Shown: in pieces, positions 32,863 through 42,354 of the stretch
How the letters are laid out: every line of letters begins with the position of its first letter
Numbering within the stretch: position 1 is the first letter of the stretch
NCBI GenBank assembly: GCA_963827315.1
Contig: CAWHAL010000004.1
Span: 1-64,000, forward strand
Direction: 5' to 3'
From: CAVXEF01 sp963827315
GTDB lineage: Bacteria > Planctomycetota > Phycisphaerae > Sedimentisphaerales > Anaerobacaceae
Length of the DNA: 64,000 nt
Notes under the pieces: generated by a model
The model's input: the letters and a program-made list of their open reading frames with translations, nothing else
What the model was told of the DNA's origin: nothing
The model's database searches: none
Position numbers and translations under genes: made by a program

Positions 32863-33486
32863 ATGCGAGTCAGGAAAACTGCGATTGCTGTATTATTTAT
32901 GTTGGGCTGTCTGATTTTCTCTGCGCAGGCTCAGGGTTTTGTTGTAATAACGCCGTCCAATGTGAACCTGCCAGACTTTGTGGGCGATATTTTCAGTTTT
33001 GACTTCGTGGTTGACGCGAATGCAATCAATGCCATGGGCTTCGGAGCTACCATAAGTGTTAGTGGGCCCGGCACATTAACGTTTGATGTAAACAACAGCA
33101 ACATGGTAGTCAATGACGTTAGTTACTGGGCGCACGAAAACTCCGGAGGAGTGGTCTTTAAGGTTGATGATGTTAATCGTATTTTTGGCTTCAGCGATGA
33201 TACATTAAGTGGAGACCCTGAGCCTTTGGTCGCCGATGTTAATATTATGGCAAGATACGCTTTCAAATGGGGCGGTACTGTAGGCGATTACACATTCGTT
33301 CTTAACCTTAACACTGCATATAGCTACATCCAAGACGAAACTTTCGAAAAAGAACCACTGGAATTCAATCCGGGATCTTATCAGGGCAGCAGCAACAGTT
33401 TCACTGTCAATATACCTGAGCCCTGTACGCTGATTATTTTTGCTTTGGGGTATAGTGCGGTTCTGCTTAAAAGGCGTGGAACGTAA
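32863..33486 (+). CDS. Small PEP-CTERM protein, possibly with a cohesin-like fold
   Basis: A 207-residue exported protein: signal peptide (AIAVLFMLGCLIFSAQAQ), a single beta-rich domain, and a PEP-CTERM tail IPEPCTLIIFALGYSAVLLKRRGT. The domain opens with LPDFVGDIFSFDFVVDANA, INAMGFGATISVSGPG and LTFDVNNSN and ends with ARYAFKWGGTVGDYTFVLNL. This order (G-x-x-F-x-F strand, an amphipathic strand, then a short strand with D, and a late F-x-x-G-x-x strand) resembles cohesin domains, the partners of dockerins, but no diagnostic motif proves it. Anchored by exosortase, it could display dockerin enzymes on the cell. The divergence from the convergent dockerin gene (4 bp away) is noted. Confidence 0.75.
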   Translation: MRVRKTAIAVLFMLGCLIFSAQAQGFVVITPSNVNLPDFVGDIFSFDFVVDANAINAMGFGATISVSGPGTLTFDVNNSNMVVNDVSYWAHENSGGVVFKVDDVNRIFGFSDDTLSGDPEPLVADVNIMARYAFKWGGTVGDYTFVLNLNTAYSYIQDETFEKEPLEFNPGSYQGSSNSFTVNIPEPCTLIIFALGYSAVLLKRRGT

Positions 33487-33490
33487 GCAT

Positions 33491-36400
33491 TCAACGTTGC
33501 CTTAAGCGACAGGGAGCCACTGTGGAGGTCCGGCCGAGCTTACCCATACATACAGCATTAGTAATAGAACGGTCAGCTACATCCACTACACCATCACGAT
33601 TCACGTCGCAATCCCGCAATGAATAAGAGCCGGCAAAGCCAACCTTACAAAAGGCATTTACTATTGAGCGGTCTGCCACATCAACCACGGCATCGTTGTT
33701 AATATCGCCGAGAAGTGCTATGCCAAACTCCGCTTCGGCCGTGGCTGTATTGCCGTAGTTGTTACCGGTAACAGTTACTCTAATTTTGTAAGGCAGGCCT
33801 GCGTCCGATAGCCCTTCTGGTTGGTCACAGCCAGGGGCAGCAAAAGTGCAAAATGCGTCATTCGTTGAGCCACCATTTATGGTTGCAGGTGCGATATTCA
33901 CATCGGCAGGCAACACAAATTCCCACCGGTATGTATAACTGCTGTTACTTAGCGGGTCGTTAATGATTGAAACGCTCGCAGTCAATTTGGAAGCCGTCCC
34001 ATGCGGCAGATTCTGATACATCCATAAATTGTTTATCCTTAAATCAATGCTTAAAGTCTCACCTAATCCAGATGGCCAATAATCGGCAAAAATAGCAAGC
34101 AGGTCAGCGTAGTTAACAACTCCATTCTTATCGTAGTCGGTACCCTGACACCAGTCAGGCTCTGAACAAGTAGAGTTCATCCAATAGTGGGCTAACACAG
34201 CGAAGTCATTGAAATCCACGACGCCGTCATGGTTCAAGTCAGCGACACAACCACCACCAGCCTGTGATGGAGACAAACTGGCTTGGTCGGTTCCGCCATA
34301 GGCTCCCATATTGATTAGCATTCCATTCGGCTGGGGTTCGCCGCTGTAGTCATCGTTGGGATCTCCTGCATCAATACACGGACTCGTCAGTGCATCTTGG
34401 ACCCGGCTTTGACTGTACGGCTCCCATCGGCCGGCTCGGGAGCACAAATGATAATCGTAGTTATTGGGGTCAAAAAAAAATGGGTCAGTGGAGATATTGC
34501 CGTTGTAGCCAGTTTGGTCGGTCAACTGGCCGCCATACTCTTGCGGCAGGTTGCCAAATATGTTGTTGTATCTTAGTACATTGGCGTCAAGGTTTCCCCG
34601 GCCGTAGATTCCTGCGCCGCCGCTATTAAATGCGATTATATTATTCTTGATTATCGGTGATGAAGGCGCATTTGAATCAATTGAAACAGCGCAGCAGTAC
34701 GATTCGTACTGTGAAGAATTGTTGGCAATCGTATTATTTATAATTTTAGGTGCGCCGCCAACCCATACGATACCGCAGCCGTACGAGGCGCTGTTGCCGG
34801 CGATAAGATTATTCTTAACAGTTGCAAGACTGTTAGCGCAAAAAATCGCCCCCCCCGAACCATTCGTAGCTGAATCAGCCGTGGCGTCATTTCTAATAAT
34901 CTCGTTAAGTCTGATTGTTGCCGAATCATCCTTGCAGTAAATGCCACCACCCTCTGTGGCATGGTTGAGTATTATTACGTTCTTCTCGATAATTGGGCAG
35001 GCAGACCCGATATAAATGCCGCCGCCGGAGGCTGCACTTCCAGAAGTGATTGTAAAGCCGGTGATTAGGCAGTTGGCGTCCTCCGAGGAATTAAATGTAA
35101 CGACACTTGCCAGCTCATTACCGTCGATTATAGTAGAGGCAACGATGTTTGGGTCGTTTGGGTCTGTGCTTTTGAGCGTGATATTTTTACCTTTTAAGTT
35201 AATGTTTTCATAATAACGGCCCTGCTCTACAACAATCGTGTCGCCATCCGAAGCAGAATCTATCGCCGCCTGTATTGAATTTGCATCGGTTCGGACAGAA
35301 ATTGTTACCGGAACATTATTTACCGTTATGGTTATTGTTTTGCGGTCCTGTGCTTGTCCATCACTTGCAATAAATGTTATAAGGTAAGTTCCCGCCTGCT
35401 CATACGTCGGCGTCCAGCTGAAAGTTTTATTTGAGAATGTTGCTCCAGTAGGCAAATTTTCTGCCCAATATTGCAGGACATCACCATCGGCATCGGTGGC
35501 ATTCACCGCAAAAGTTAACAAGATATTTTCATAAACTGTCTTGTTGCCTATAGGTTCAAATATCGGCGGGCGATTGATGGGAATGTATTCGTAGCAGCCC
35601 GCATCAGGTGTTGCATCCCGTTGCTTGCCAATGATATCTGTTGAAGTTGCATTATTTGGGTCGCCAAAACCTACTGCGATCGAGCCATTAATAAGTCGGA
35701 AATCGGCCCCACCAGCATTGACGAAGCCAATAGACACGGGTACACCGTTTTTACCTAATACTATATTATGTGTAGCAAGTCCGTCATTTACTTTGTGTAA
35801 ATCATTGATGTTCCAAGTACCCACATATTTAGAGTATATATTATTATTGTTATAGCCGCTACCCCAGTCGGTGCTATAGACTTCAGGACTACTACACCAG
35901 TCAAAGCTCACTGTATTTCCAACAAAAAGATTGTTATATATCTGGCAATCTGAAGAAAGACCCGCTATTACACCACTCCCAGAAAATGTGGGCGCAAAGG
36001 TGTTATTTTTAAGAACAAGACCATTAACACCCTGAAACTGAAATATTGTGAATGTCGTGCCTATTGCATACGAAAGCCCTGAAGCGGTCGAACCATAGTA
36101 GTTTACTGTCAGAGTAAGTTTGTTAGGACCACCAACCGTATCAATCGTGTAATAGGTTTTATCGATTAGTATATTACTTCCGTTACTGTCGGAAGTCCAA
36201 GCAGTGCCTGTTCCAATCACCGCCTTGCTGCCATTAACGACCGCAACAGTCCCATCTGTATATGGTGGCTCACCGAACCTTCCGTAAAAGAGATTGTTCT
36301 CAAACGTAATACTGCCTAAATAATCTTCACCTGAATAACAATGGAGGCCTTGACTATTGTTGTTATAAACCTTATTTCTCCGAAAGATAATGTTGTCTGC

Positions 36401-37279
36401 GGAACCAGGACTATTTGCTATTACTTGAATACCGTCCCTGTGAACACTCCCAGACTGCATAGTCCACTCTACATTATGTATGAGATTATCCTCAAAGAGC
36501 AGGTTGGTTGAATCTGTAATGTGAACTGCATCGGTAAACGAATCGTGGATATCACAGTTAGAGACAGTTATGTTACTCGCACGGAAGACATTGATGCCAC
36601 CACTATTTTTTTCAATCTTGCAGTTGCTAATCAAAACATTGGTCGAATATTGTATATCCACGCCTTTTCCGGAATAGTCACCGGTGTCACCGGGCTGTGA
36701 ATTTATATAGGAATTTAGAACCTGAACATGAGAAGTAGTTTGATTTGGACCTGTCCAGCCATAAACCACCACAGCTTCTGTATATCCCAAATCATAAGTG
36801 CTTCGACATTCTATATTATCAAATCTCAAATATGCGTTGGGGGTAACATCTATATAAAGGTTTGTAAATATAGGACGGTTGTTACCATCCTGTCCTCTGT
36901 ATGTTATATAATCACTTCTTCCGGCGTCACCATTTATTCTGTATTTGAATCGGCCGTAGCTGCCGGAGCGGATTATCACCGTATCACCCTGGGCGACTAT
37001 ATCATCTTTCGCTTGCAGTACATAGCCGCCCGGAGTAACCGCTCGGCCTGCACAAATATTCGGCAGTGCTCTCTGAATGTGTTGCCACGGCAAATCACTC
37101 GTACCCAGATTGGCGTCGTTACCGTTGACTGCGTCAAGATAATAAGTAGCGGCAATTACGATGCCATTGAAAATAGGAAGTGTTGCAAAAAAGAATGCTA
37201 TACCAGACAGCAAAAATACATATGGATGCCGATTCTTACACACCATGTTTGGAGAAAAATTACTCAAGGATTTCTCCAT
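33491..37279 (-). CDS. Large secreted double beta-helix protein with Ig-like domain and two dockerins
   Basis: A 1,262-residue exported protein. Signal peptide (YVFLLSGIAFFFATLPIF...VIA) then YYLDAVNGNDANLGTSDLPW, the start of a right-handed beta-helix (about 45-560) with many N-x-x-x-x-N-x-I turns; a cadherin/Ig-like domain (about 575-660; LPTGATFSNKTFSWTP); a second beta-helix (about 665-1000) with DTIVVEQGRYYENI and CIDAGDPNDDYSG; a dockerin (DLNHDGVVDFNDFAVLAHYW; DYDKNGVVNYADLLAIFADYW); a further beta-sandwich; and a final dockerin (DINNDAVVDVADRSI; DVNRDGVVDVADRSI). A polysaccharide lyase or binding role is likely but no family is certain. The ATG at 37279 is preceded by GGGAGG; longer starts lack such a site. 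Confidence 0.85.
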   Translation of the reverse strand: MEKSLSNFSPNMVCKNRHPYVFLLSGIAFFFATLPIFNGIVIAATYYLDAVNGNDANLGTSDLPWQHIQRALPNICAGRAVTPGGYVLQAKDDIVAQGDTVIIRSGSYGRFKYRINGDAGRSDYITYRGQDGNNRPIFTNLYIDVTPNAYLRFDNIECRSTYDLGYTEAVVVYGWTGPNQTTSHVQVLNSYINSQPGDTGDYSGKGVDIQYSTNVLISNCKIEKNSGGINVFRASNITVSNCDIHDSFTDAVHITDSTNLLFEDNLIHNVEWTMQSGSVHRDGIQVIANSPGSADNIIFRRNKVYNNNSQGLHCYSGEDYLGSITFENNLFYGRFGEPPYTDGTVAVVNGSKAVIGTGTAWTSDSNGSNILIDKTYYTIDTVGGPNKLTLTVNYYGSTASGLSYAIGTTFTIFQFQGVNGLVLKNNTFAPTFSGSGVIAGLSSDCQIYNNLFVGNTVSFDWCSSPEVYSTDWGSGYNNNNIYSKYVGTWNINDLHKVNDGLATHNIVLGKNGVPVSIGFVNAGGADFRLINGSIAVGFGDPNNATSTDIIGKQRDATPDAGCYEYIPINRPPIFEPIGNKTVYENILLTFAVNATDADGDVLQYWAENLPTGATFSNKTFSWTPTYEQAGTYLITFIASDGQAQDRKTITITVNNVPVTISVRTDANSIQAAIDSASDGDTIVVEQGRYYENINLKGKNITLKSTDPNDPNIVASTIIDGNELASVVTFNSSEDANCLITGFTITSGSAASGGGIYIGSACPIIEKNVIILNHATEGGGIYCKDDSATIRLNEIIRNDATADSATNGSGGAIFCANSLATVKNNLIAGNSASYGCGIVWVGGAPKIINNTIANNSSQYESYCCAVSIDSNAPSSPIIKNNIIAFNSGGAGIYGRGNLDANVLRYNNIFGNLPQEYGGQLTDQTGYNGNISTDPFFFDPNNYDYHLCSRAGRWEPYSQSRVQDALTSPCIDAGDPNDDYSGEPQPNGMLINMGAYGGTDQASLSPSQAGGGCVADLNHDGVVDFNDFAVLAHYWMNSTCSEPDWCQGTDYDKNGVVNYADLLAIFADYWPSGLGETLSIDLRINNLWMYQNLPHGTASKLTASVSIINDPLSNSSYTYRWEFVLPADVNIAPATINGGSTNDAFCTFAAPGCDQPEGLSDAGLPYKIRVTVTGNNYGNTATAEAEFGIALLGDINNDAVVDVADRSIVNAFCKVGFAGSYSLRDCDVNRDGVVDVADRSITNAVCMGKLGRTSTVAPCRLRQR

Positions 37280-37768
37280 CCCCCCTGCCTCCCAAAAGCA
37301 AAATATTCCTTCTCCTCCGTATGTCGCACAATATCTAAACACAGAATGTTACCTCTGTCAAGCCAAAAGTTTCTCAAACACGGTAATTTTTGTTGTAAGC
37401 CTTTTTATATCATATGGTGTATAAATTGGGAAAAATGTGCTAACTTCGCAAGCAACCCTCTCGTATATCAACGCGCTACTGAACCGACAGTAATACACAC
37501 CCAATGACCATCAGCGAGCTCGACGATTTTCATGGATAACAGCACGCAACAGCAGGATTCATACAACTTATCAAGAAAACGGGGCAAGATGACCCTGATT
37601 GTGAACTTAACTGCCGCTGTAGAAGCACCTATCTCCTTGTATAATAAGAGCCTATAAAAAGTTTGGTAGCTACCTACTTACCCTAATCCTGTTTGATGAA
37701 AGCATCTTGAGATTGCTCCGGTCTGAAAACAACGTCCCAAAAAATTTCGTTTTAGGGTGATTATATGC

Positions 37769-37798
37769 TTGACAAAAGGGGGGATTAGCAAGTAACAT
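37769..37798 (+). promoter_or_regulatory. Candidate promoter at the head of the exopolysaccharide cluster
   Basis: TTGACA (37769-37774), 18 bp, TAACAT (37793-37798), giving a leader of roughly 130 nt before the EpsI-like gene. An AAGGAGGAGG at 37831-37840 would serve a 40-codon open frame starting upstream of it (37825), but I see no protein signature there. The rest of the gap 37343-37768 shows no gene. Confidence 0.45.
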
Positions 37799-37933
37799 AC
37801 CAGTCTTGCATTCTTTTTAGAACCATGCTTAAGGAGGAGGTTCTGAATTTTTCCCAGGGACGGCGTGCCGTTCTAAAGCTGAGAGGGCTTATGTTTTTAA
37901 CTTTAGAGTACTGCTTTGGGATTATCTCGTTTG

Positions 37934-38710
37934 ATGTATTCTATTAGGCCTAACTGCCTGAGAAAAACATCGGGTGATTTTCATCTTACGCAAACAACAG
38001 GTAATCTGCCAATGTGGCTTATATGCCTGTTGGCAGTTGTATTATTGATATCGTCCGGCATGACATACCGTATTTTGGCCGCTCATCTTAAGCTCATCGC
38101 GGATACTCCCATTAAACTATCTGTTTCTTTGAGCGGATTTCCTCTGCGGATAGGTAATTGGGTGGGTAAAGATGTGCCAATCCCTGAAAATATTCAGCGT
38201 GTGGCGGGAAATGATGCTTTTCTGAACCGTCTGTATATAAACAAATCAAGCAACCAGTGGGCCAATGTTTACATCGCCTATACTGCTCGGCCAAGAACTA
38301 TGTTGGGCCATCGACCTGAGATTTGTTATGTTGGCGGCGGTTGGATACTCGATAGCACGGAACAGTCGAAATTCATCTCCTATTTCGGCAGGCACATACC
38401 GTGTCTGATTCACCGATTCCATATGCCAGCACCTCGTAATGATGAGATAGTAGTGCTTAACTTCTATATTCTCAACGGCCAAATTACCGCTGACGAGAAC
38501 GGCTTTTCAGGCGTAGGCATACGCACCCCGAATATTGCGGGTAATCCCGCGCGCTATGTGGCTCAGATCCAGATAAGCTCAGTGTTGGAAAATTCGGCAC
38601 TATGTGTAGCGAAGGATATGACAGAACTAATACTGGATTTTTTCCCCGATGAAAACGGCAAAGTTAAAGCAGCCGAGTACGCCAACACCGCGCGTGGTAG
38701 TCCGAAGTAG
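37934..38710 (+). CDS. epsI: EpsI-like exosortase-associated protein
   Basis: A 258-residue protein with one transmembrane helix (PMWLICLLAVVLLISSG) followed by a soluble domain of the EpsI/DUF3485 family, including FPLRIGNWVGKD and the signature GHRPEICYVGGGW. EpsI domains occur either as separate proteins or fused to exosortases and are linked to exopolysaccharide export. Here it is separate and opens the cluster, while the exosortase itself is encoded 21 kb downstream. The ATG at 37934 is taken as the start; an in-frame TTG at 37916 is possible and neither has a convincing ribosome-binding site. Confidence 0.88.
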   Translation: MYSIRPNCLRKTSGDFHLTQTTGNLPMWLICLLAVVLLISSGMTYRILAAHLKLIADTPIKLSVSLSGFPLRIGNWVGKDVPIPENIQRVAGNDAFLNRLYINKSSNQWANVYIAYTARPRTMLGHRPEICYVGGGWILDSTEQSKFISYFGRHIPCLIHRFHMPAPRNDEIVVLNFYILNGQITADENGFSGVGIRTPNIAGNPARYVAQIQISSVLENSALCVAKDMTELILDFFPDENGKVKAAEYANTARGSPK

Positions 38711-38860
38711 ATTGAAATCGTACCGACAAAAGCCGGAATTGGAAATAGTTGTATAAGTGACGTTATTACAGGAAGTTAAGTTGCTTTTTTCGATGCAACC
38801 AAAGGGGACGGAGTCTAAGAAAGAATCGCTGGGTTGATATGAGGATATTTCGGTAACAAT

Positions 38861-40045
38861 ATGGAAAGGGAAACAATGGCGGGGGGACTACGGTTACGTG
38901 GGGAAGTCCTCGATGGATTAATCAATATCGCGAAGCTCGCCAAAGACTGGGATGACCTGTTTGGCCGTGCGCAGGAGGCATCAGTATACCTCTCCAGTGC
39001 TTGGGTACAGACATTCATAAGCGAGAAACGCATCAGAGGAACACCTTTGCTGATTCTGGTCTGGTGCGGTTCTAAGCTCGTGGCCCTGTTGCCTCTCGGT
39101 ATCAGGAGTTTTTGTGGCATTAGCATAGCCGAGCCTATCGGCACAACCGAAGTTTCTTATCTCGGACTTCTGGTGGATCCGAACTACCCGGGAGCCATCC
39201 AGACCGTAGCCGATGTTTGGGAGCGGGAGAAAGTAGCCCAAGCTTTTTACGATAAGCACTTATCTTCTCTGGACGAAGTTACAAATGAACTAATAGCAGA
39301 GCTGCGCCGCCGTGGTTTTGCTTTTAAGCGTGGATACCGACGTGTTTCTCCATGGATAGGCTTAGGATGCTCTTTTGATGCGTATCTTGAAAATGCAAAA
39401 AGTATCAGGCGACGCAAAAGGTTGCTTTATGAGGAAAGGCGAGTCTTTAGGGCCGGCAACGTGATGGTTGTTCGTTATATTGGCAAAGATATTACAGCCG
39501 AAGTTATCGCCCGCATCGCCACCACTCAGCAGGAAAGCTGGATGAAGAGACGCGGCGCGGCCTTACTGAACAAGCCCTTCTACCAGAAACTTTTGTTAGA
39601 GATGGCCAAGGCAGGGCTGGCTCGTGTTTGGATCATGACAATAGATACGGACGATGCTGCCTTTGGCTGTGCCTTTGTAGCACACAGGGGACTTGATCTT
39701 AAGTGGATCGCATTCAAACTAAAATATGAATCCACGTTGTCCATCGGTAAAATACTGATGATGCAGATAGTTCGTGATGCTTGTCAGGAAGGGATGCTAT
39801 CGGTTGGCCTTGGCTTCGGAGATTGTGAATGGAAACGTTTTTGGGGTACAGATAACCACAATGTCGAGAGTGTTGTTGTAGGGCAAGGCTTGGGGTACAT
39901 GGCTGTTTTGTGTTACGGGGTTATGTGGTGGCTCGCAAAGCATGAACGGTTGTTTTCATTGTATCGCCGCTTCAAAAAATGGCGAAACATTCAAACAGGA
40001 TGCCAGAAAGTCCAAATCAATTCGGTTAAAAGGGACAATGAATGA
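38861..40045 (+). CDS. FemAB/CelD-like GNAT-fold transferase 1
   Basis: A 394-residue cytoplasmic protein of the double-GNAT FemAB/CelD (BioF2-like) group. The N-terminal half begins with WDDLFGRAQEASVYLSSAW, the C-terminal half has QESWMKRRGAALLNKPF and the end-of-domain VGLGFGDCEWKRFWG. Such proteins transfer an acyl or aminoacyl group from CoA or tRNA to sugars or peptides. Which donor is used is not visible. Start: ATG at 38861, or ATG at 38876, which has the better AAAGGG site upstream. The next gene overlaps the stop (ATGA), so they are co-translated. Confidence 0.8.
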   Translation: MERETMAGGLRLRGEVLDGLINIAKLAKDWDDLFGRAQEASVYLSSAWVQTFISEKRIRGTPLLILVWCGSKLVALLPLGIRSFCGISIAEPIGTTEVSYLGLLVDPNYPGAIQTVADVWEREKVAQAFYDKHLSSLDEVTNELIAELRRRGFAFKRGYRRVSPWIGLGCSFDAYLENAKSIRRRKRLLYEERRVFRAGNVMVVRYIGKDITAEVIARIATTQQESWMKRRGAALLNKPFYQKLLLEMAKAGLARVWIMTIDTDDAAFGCAFVAHRGLDLKWIAFKLKYESTLSIGKILMMQIVRDACQEGMLSVGLGFGDCEWKRFWGTDNHNVESVVVGQGLGYMAVLCYGVMWWLAKHERLFSLYRRFKKWRNIQTGCQKVQINSVKRDNE

Positions 40046-40713
40046 GTGAGGATGCAGTATACAAAAATAACTTCATAAACACCGATATGCTTATTCGCCG
40101 TACTACTAAAGATGATATAGAAGCACTAATGAATATAAGTCGCCTAAGTTTTCCTGATTCATTGCGATGGAGTGGGCCTAAGTGCCAAGCACGAAAATGG
40201 TGGAAGTATATGATCGCCGCACAATTTAGTGAGACGTGGGTTTGTCAGTACAAGGGTCAAGTCGTAGGTTTCATCATGCTGACAACCGATCCAAAGCAAC
40301 ATAAAAAGGAAAAGAGTAAGCTACGTCCAAGCCCAGCGACTCTTCTTTGTACTTTTGCCATGCATCCCTGGCTTCTTGTTACAAGAATTGTGGAAAGAGC
40401 TTTCTCCATCAATGACACGTATGTTGCTCTTAATGATGTCAAGAGCTTGGCCCATAAGCCTTTATGGCCCGAGTCTAGTGCTGTACTACCGAAAATGCGA
40501 AATAGGGGGCTGGGCACCCGTATGATGAATTTTTGTGAGCAAAGGGCCCGTGAGTTGGGATGTGATTCAATAAAATTCTGCATTAAAAGAAAAAACAGAG
40601 GTTCCATCCGACTTCACGAAAGATTGGGATTTATAAGGACAGCCCAAAACAAGAATTACTACATGTATACCAAATTGCTCAGCGAACAGAAGGGGTGGGA
40701 AAAAACAGCGTAG
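40042..40713 (+). CDS. GNAT-family N-acetyltransferase
   Basis: A 223-residue protein with a classical single GNAT domain. The N-terminal strand is LIRRTTKDDIEALMNI; the acetyl-CoA loop is RNRGLGTRMM (motif A, R-x-x-G-x-G); and motif B is SIRLHERLGFIRT. Its insertion around 90-140 is longer than usual. Predicted to acetylate an amine, probably an amino sugar of the exopolysaccharide pathway, because it is translationally coupled to the preceding FemAB/CelD-like gene by an ATGA overlap. The exact acceptor is unknown. Confidence 0.88.
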   Translation: MSEDAVYKNNFINTDMLIRRTTKDDIEALMNISRLSFPDSLRWSGPKCQARKWWKYMIAAQFSETWVCQYKGQVVGFIMLTTDPKQHKKEKSKLRPSPATLLCTFAMHPWLLVTRIVERAFSINDTYVALNDVKSLAHKPLWPESSAVLPKMRNRGLGTRMMNFCEQRARELGCDSIKFCIKRKNRGSIRLHERLGFIRTAQNKNYYMYTKLLSEQKGWEKTA

Positions 40714-40830
40714 ACTATGGGCTACATGCAATAGAAGTCATCCAACAAACGATCGTCTCGAAAGCCGACGCGAGTAAGGAGGCTTTGAGTAAGAGACGGT
40801 GAGCGGTTCGGAAAATAGGAAGTATTTGTT

Positions 40831-42354
40831 TTGAGCGTGTTGAACGGCATATCGGATACAATTAGATTGCTGCGAGGTACCAATCTTAAGGCAAAAAGTG
40901 CCCGTGCCGTAATCGCATTAGGTGTTGGGACAGTTGCTGGCCGAGGATTAAGAATGGTACGCTACATGATTCTGGCCAGACTGTTGGCACCGAATGAATT
41001 TGGACTAATGGCAATCGTTATGGTTGCGGCAATGGCCTTTGAGGCTTTTACAGAAGTCGGCTTGAAACAATCGGTCATCCAGAATAAACGTGGAGCCACC
41101 TCTGAGTATCTCAATGTCACTTGGTGGATTCAGGCGATTCGAGGATTAGGCCTTTTTATATTGGCAACACTCGCTGCTCCATGGATAAGCTCTTTCTACG
41201 ACAAACCGCAGCTTTTGAGACTGTTTCAGGTTTCCTTTGTTTCGATTCTTTTTAGAGGTTTTATCAGCCCACGTGCTTACGTACTGGAGAAAGAATATAA
41301 ATTTGGCTGGGCCGTGGTCCTCAGCCAAGGCAGCAGTATCCTGGCTACAATTGTAACAATCGCAGCTGCTTTCATGATAAGAGGTATCTGGGCACTGGTT
41401 ATAGGTTTTGTTGCAGAAGCAGCTATATTGTGCTTCCTGTCTTACATATTCGTTCCTTTCCTGCCAAGTCTTAAAATAGATAGAGAATGCTTAAGAGAAC
41501 TAATGAAATTTGCCCGCGGCATGTTTGGTCTACCCTTTTTAGCTTGGATCGGTTTCCAAACAGATGTTCTGGTGCTGGGCAAGGTTGCAACCGACGAACA
41601 GTTGGGTATGTACAGTTTGGCAGTCATACTTTCTTATTTACCAATCGATCTGTTTTCTCAAATAATAAGCCCTGTTTTACTTCCTGGCTTTGCTCAGAAG
41701 CAAGATGATAGAAATGCTCTTTGCCGAGTGGTCCTCGAGGTAACCCGAGGGACAGCTATTTTTATACTACCTTTGGTGGCGTTCATGACCAGTTGTGCAA
41801 GTGGAATACTGCTCTTGGCTTATGGGCCAAAATATGTTGCTGTGACTTTTCCATTTGCCATTTTATGTTTAATAATTTTGGCCCGAGTTGAAGGAGTAAT
41901 CCCATCCTCGCTGTATTTGGCAGTGGGGAAACCCCACTTACAGCGGCGTTTTGTTTCAGTGCGAGCCTTGATTATCGTTAGTCTCATTTATCCAGCAGCT
42001 GTTTATTTTGGACTGTTGGGTGCTGCTGGTATTGTCGTCCTGGCTAATTTTGCTGCTTTGTTTATGCAAATTTTCTGGTGCCGAAGAGTCATTGAACTTG
42101 ATTTCAGCAGGTATATGCGTTGTTATGTCCCTGGTCTATTACTGGCATTGCCGGTAGTAGTGATTGTTGGTTTGTTACGACTGTCAGGAATAAACTCTCC
42201 TATACCGGTTTTAATTGCCGGCGCCATTGCGTTCAGTGCAATATCTATAGGAGGTATATTTGTTTTAAATCACCCTAACGAACCATCCATAACCAAGAAA
42301 GAGTATATGGACAAATTGGATTGTCTGTCTGCGAATAGTGTTAATGATGCCTGA
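40831..42354 (+). CDS. Oligosaccharide flippase (Wzx-like, MOP superfamily)
   Basis: A 507-residue inner-membrane protein with about 12-14 hydrophobic helices. The N-terminus has the typical segment GTVAGRGLRMVRYMILARLLAPNEFGLMAI, and EVGLKQSVIQ follows, which are marks of polysaccharide flippases of the RfbX/Wzx type. It would translocate lipid-linked repeat units across the inner membrane before polymerisation by the protein at 44742. Translation seems to begin at TTG 40831 with AGGAAG about 8 nt upstream; no ATG is close to the N-terminus. Its 3' end overlaps the next gene. Confidence 0.9.
   Translation: MSVLNGISDTIRLLRGTNLKAKSARAVIALGVGTVAGRGLRMVRYMILARLLAPNEFGLMAIVMVAAMAFEAFTEVGLKQSVIQNKRGATSEYLNVTWWIQAIRGLGLFILATLAAPWISSFYDKPQLLRLFQVSFVSILFRGFISPRAYVLEKEYKFGWAVVLSQGSSILATIVTIAAAFMIRGIWALVIGFVAEAAILCFLSYIFVPFLPSLKIDRECLRELMKFARGMFGLPFLAWIGFQTDVLVLGKVATDEQLGMYSLAVILSYLPIDLFSQIISPVLLPGFAQKQDDRNALCRVVLEVTRGTAIFILPLVAFMTSCASGILLLAYGPKYVAVTFPFAILCLIILARVEGVIPSSLYLAVGKPHLQRRFVSVRALIIVSLIYPAAVYFGLLGAAGIVVLANFAALFMQIFWCRRVIELDFSRYMRCYVPGLLLALPVVVIVGLLRLSGINSPIPVLIAGAIAFSAISIGGIFVLNHPNEPSITKKEYMDKLDCLSANSVNDA

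Noticed and set aside
37825..37947. 40-codon open frame with an AAGGAGGAGG inside, before the EpsI-like gene
   Set aside because: The Shine-Dalgarno-like run lies after its ATG, the peptide has no signature and it overlaps the EpsI start.
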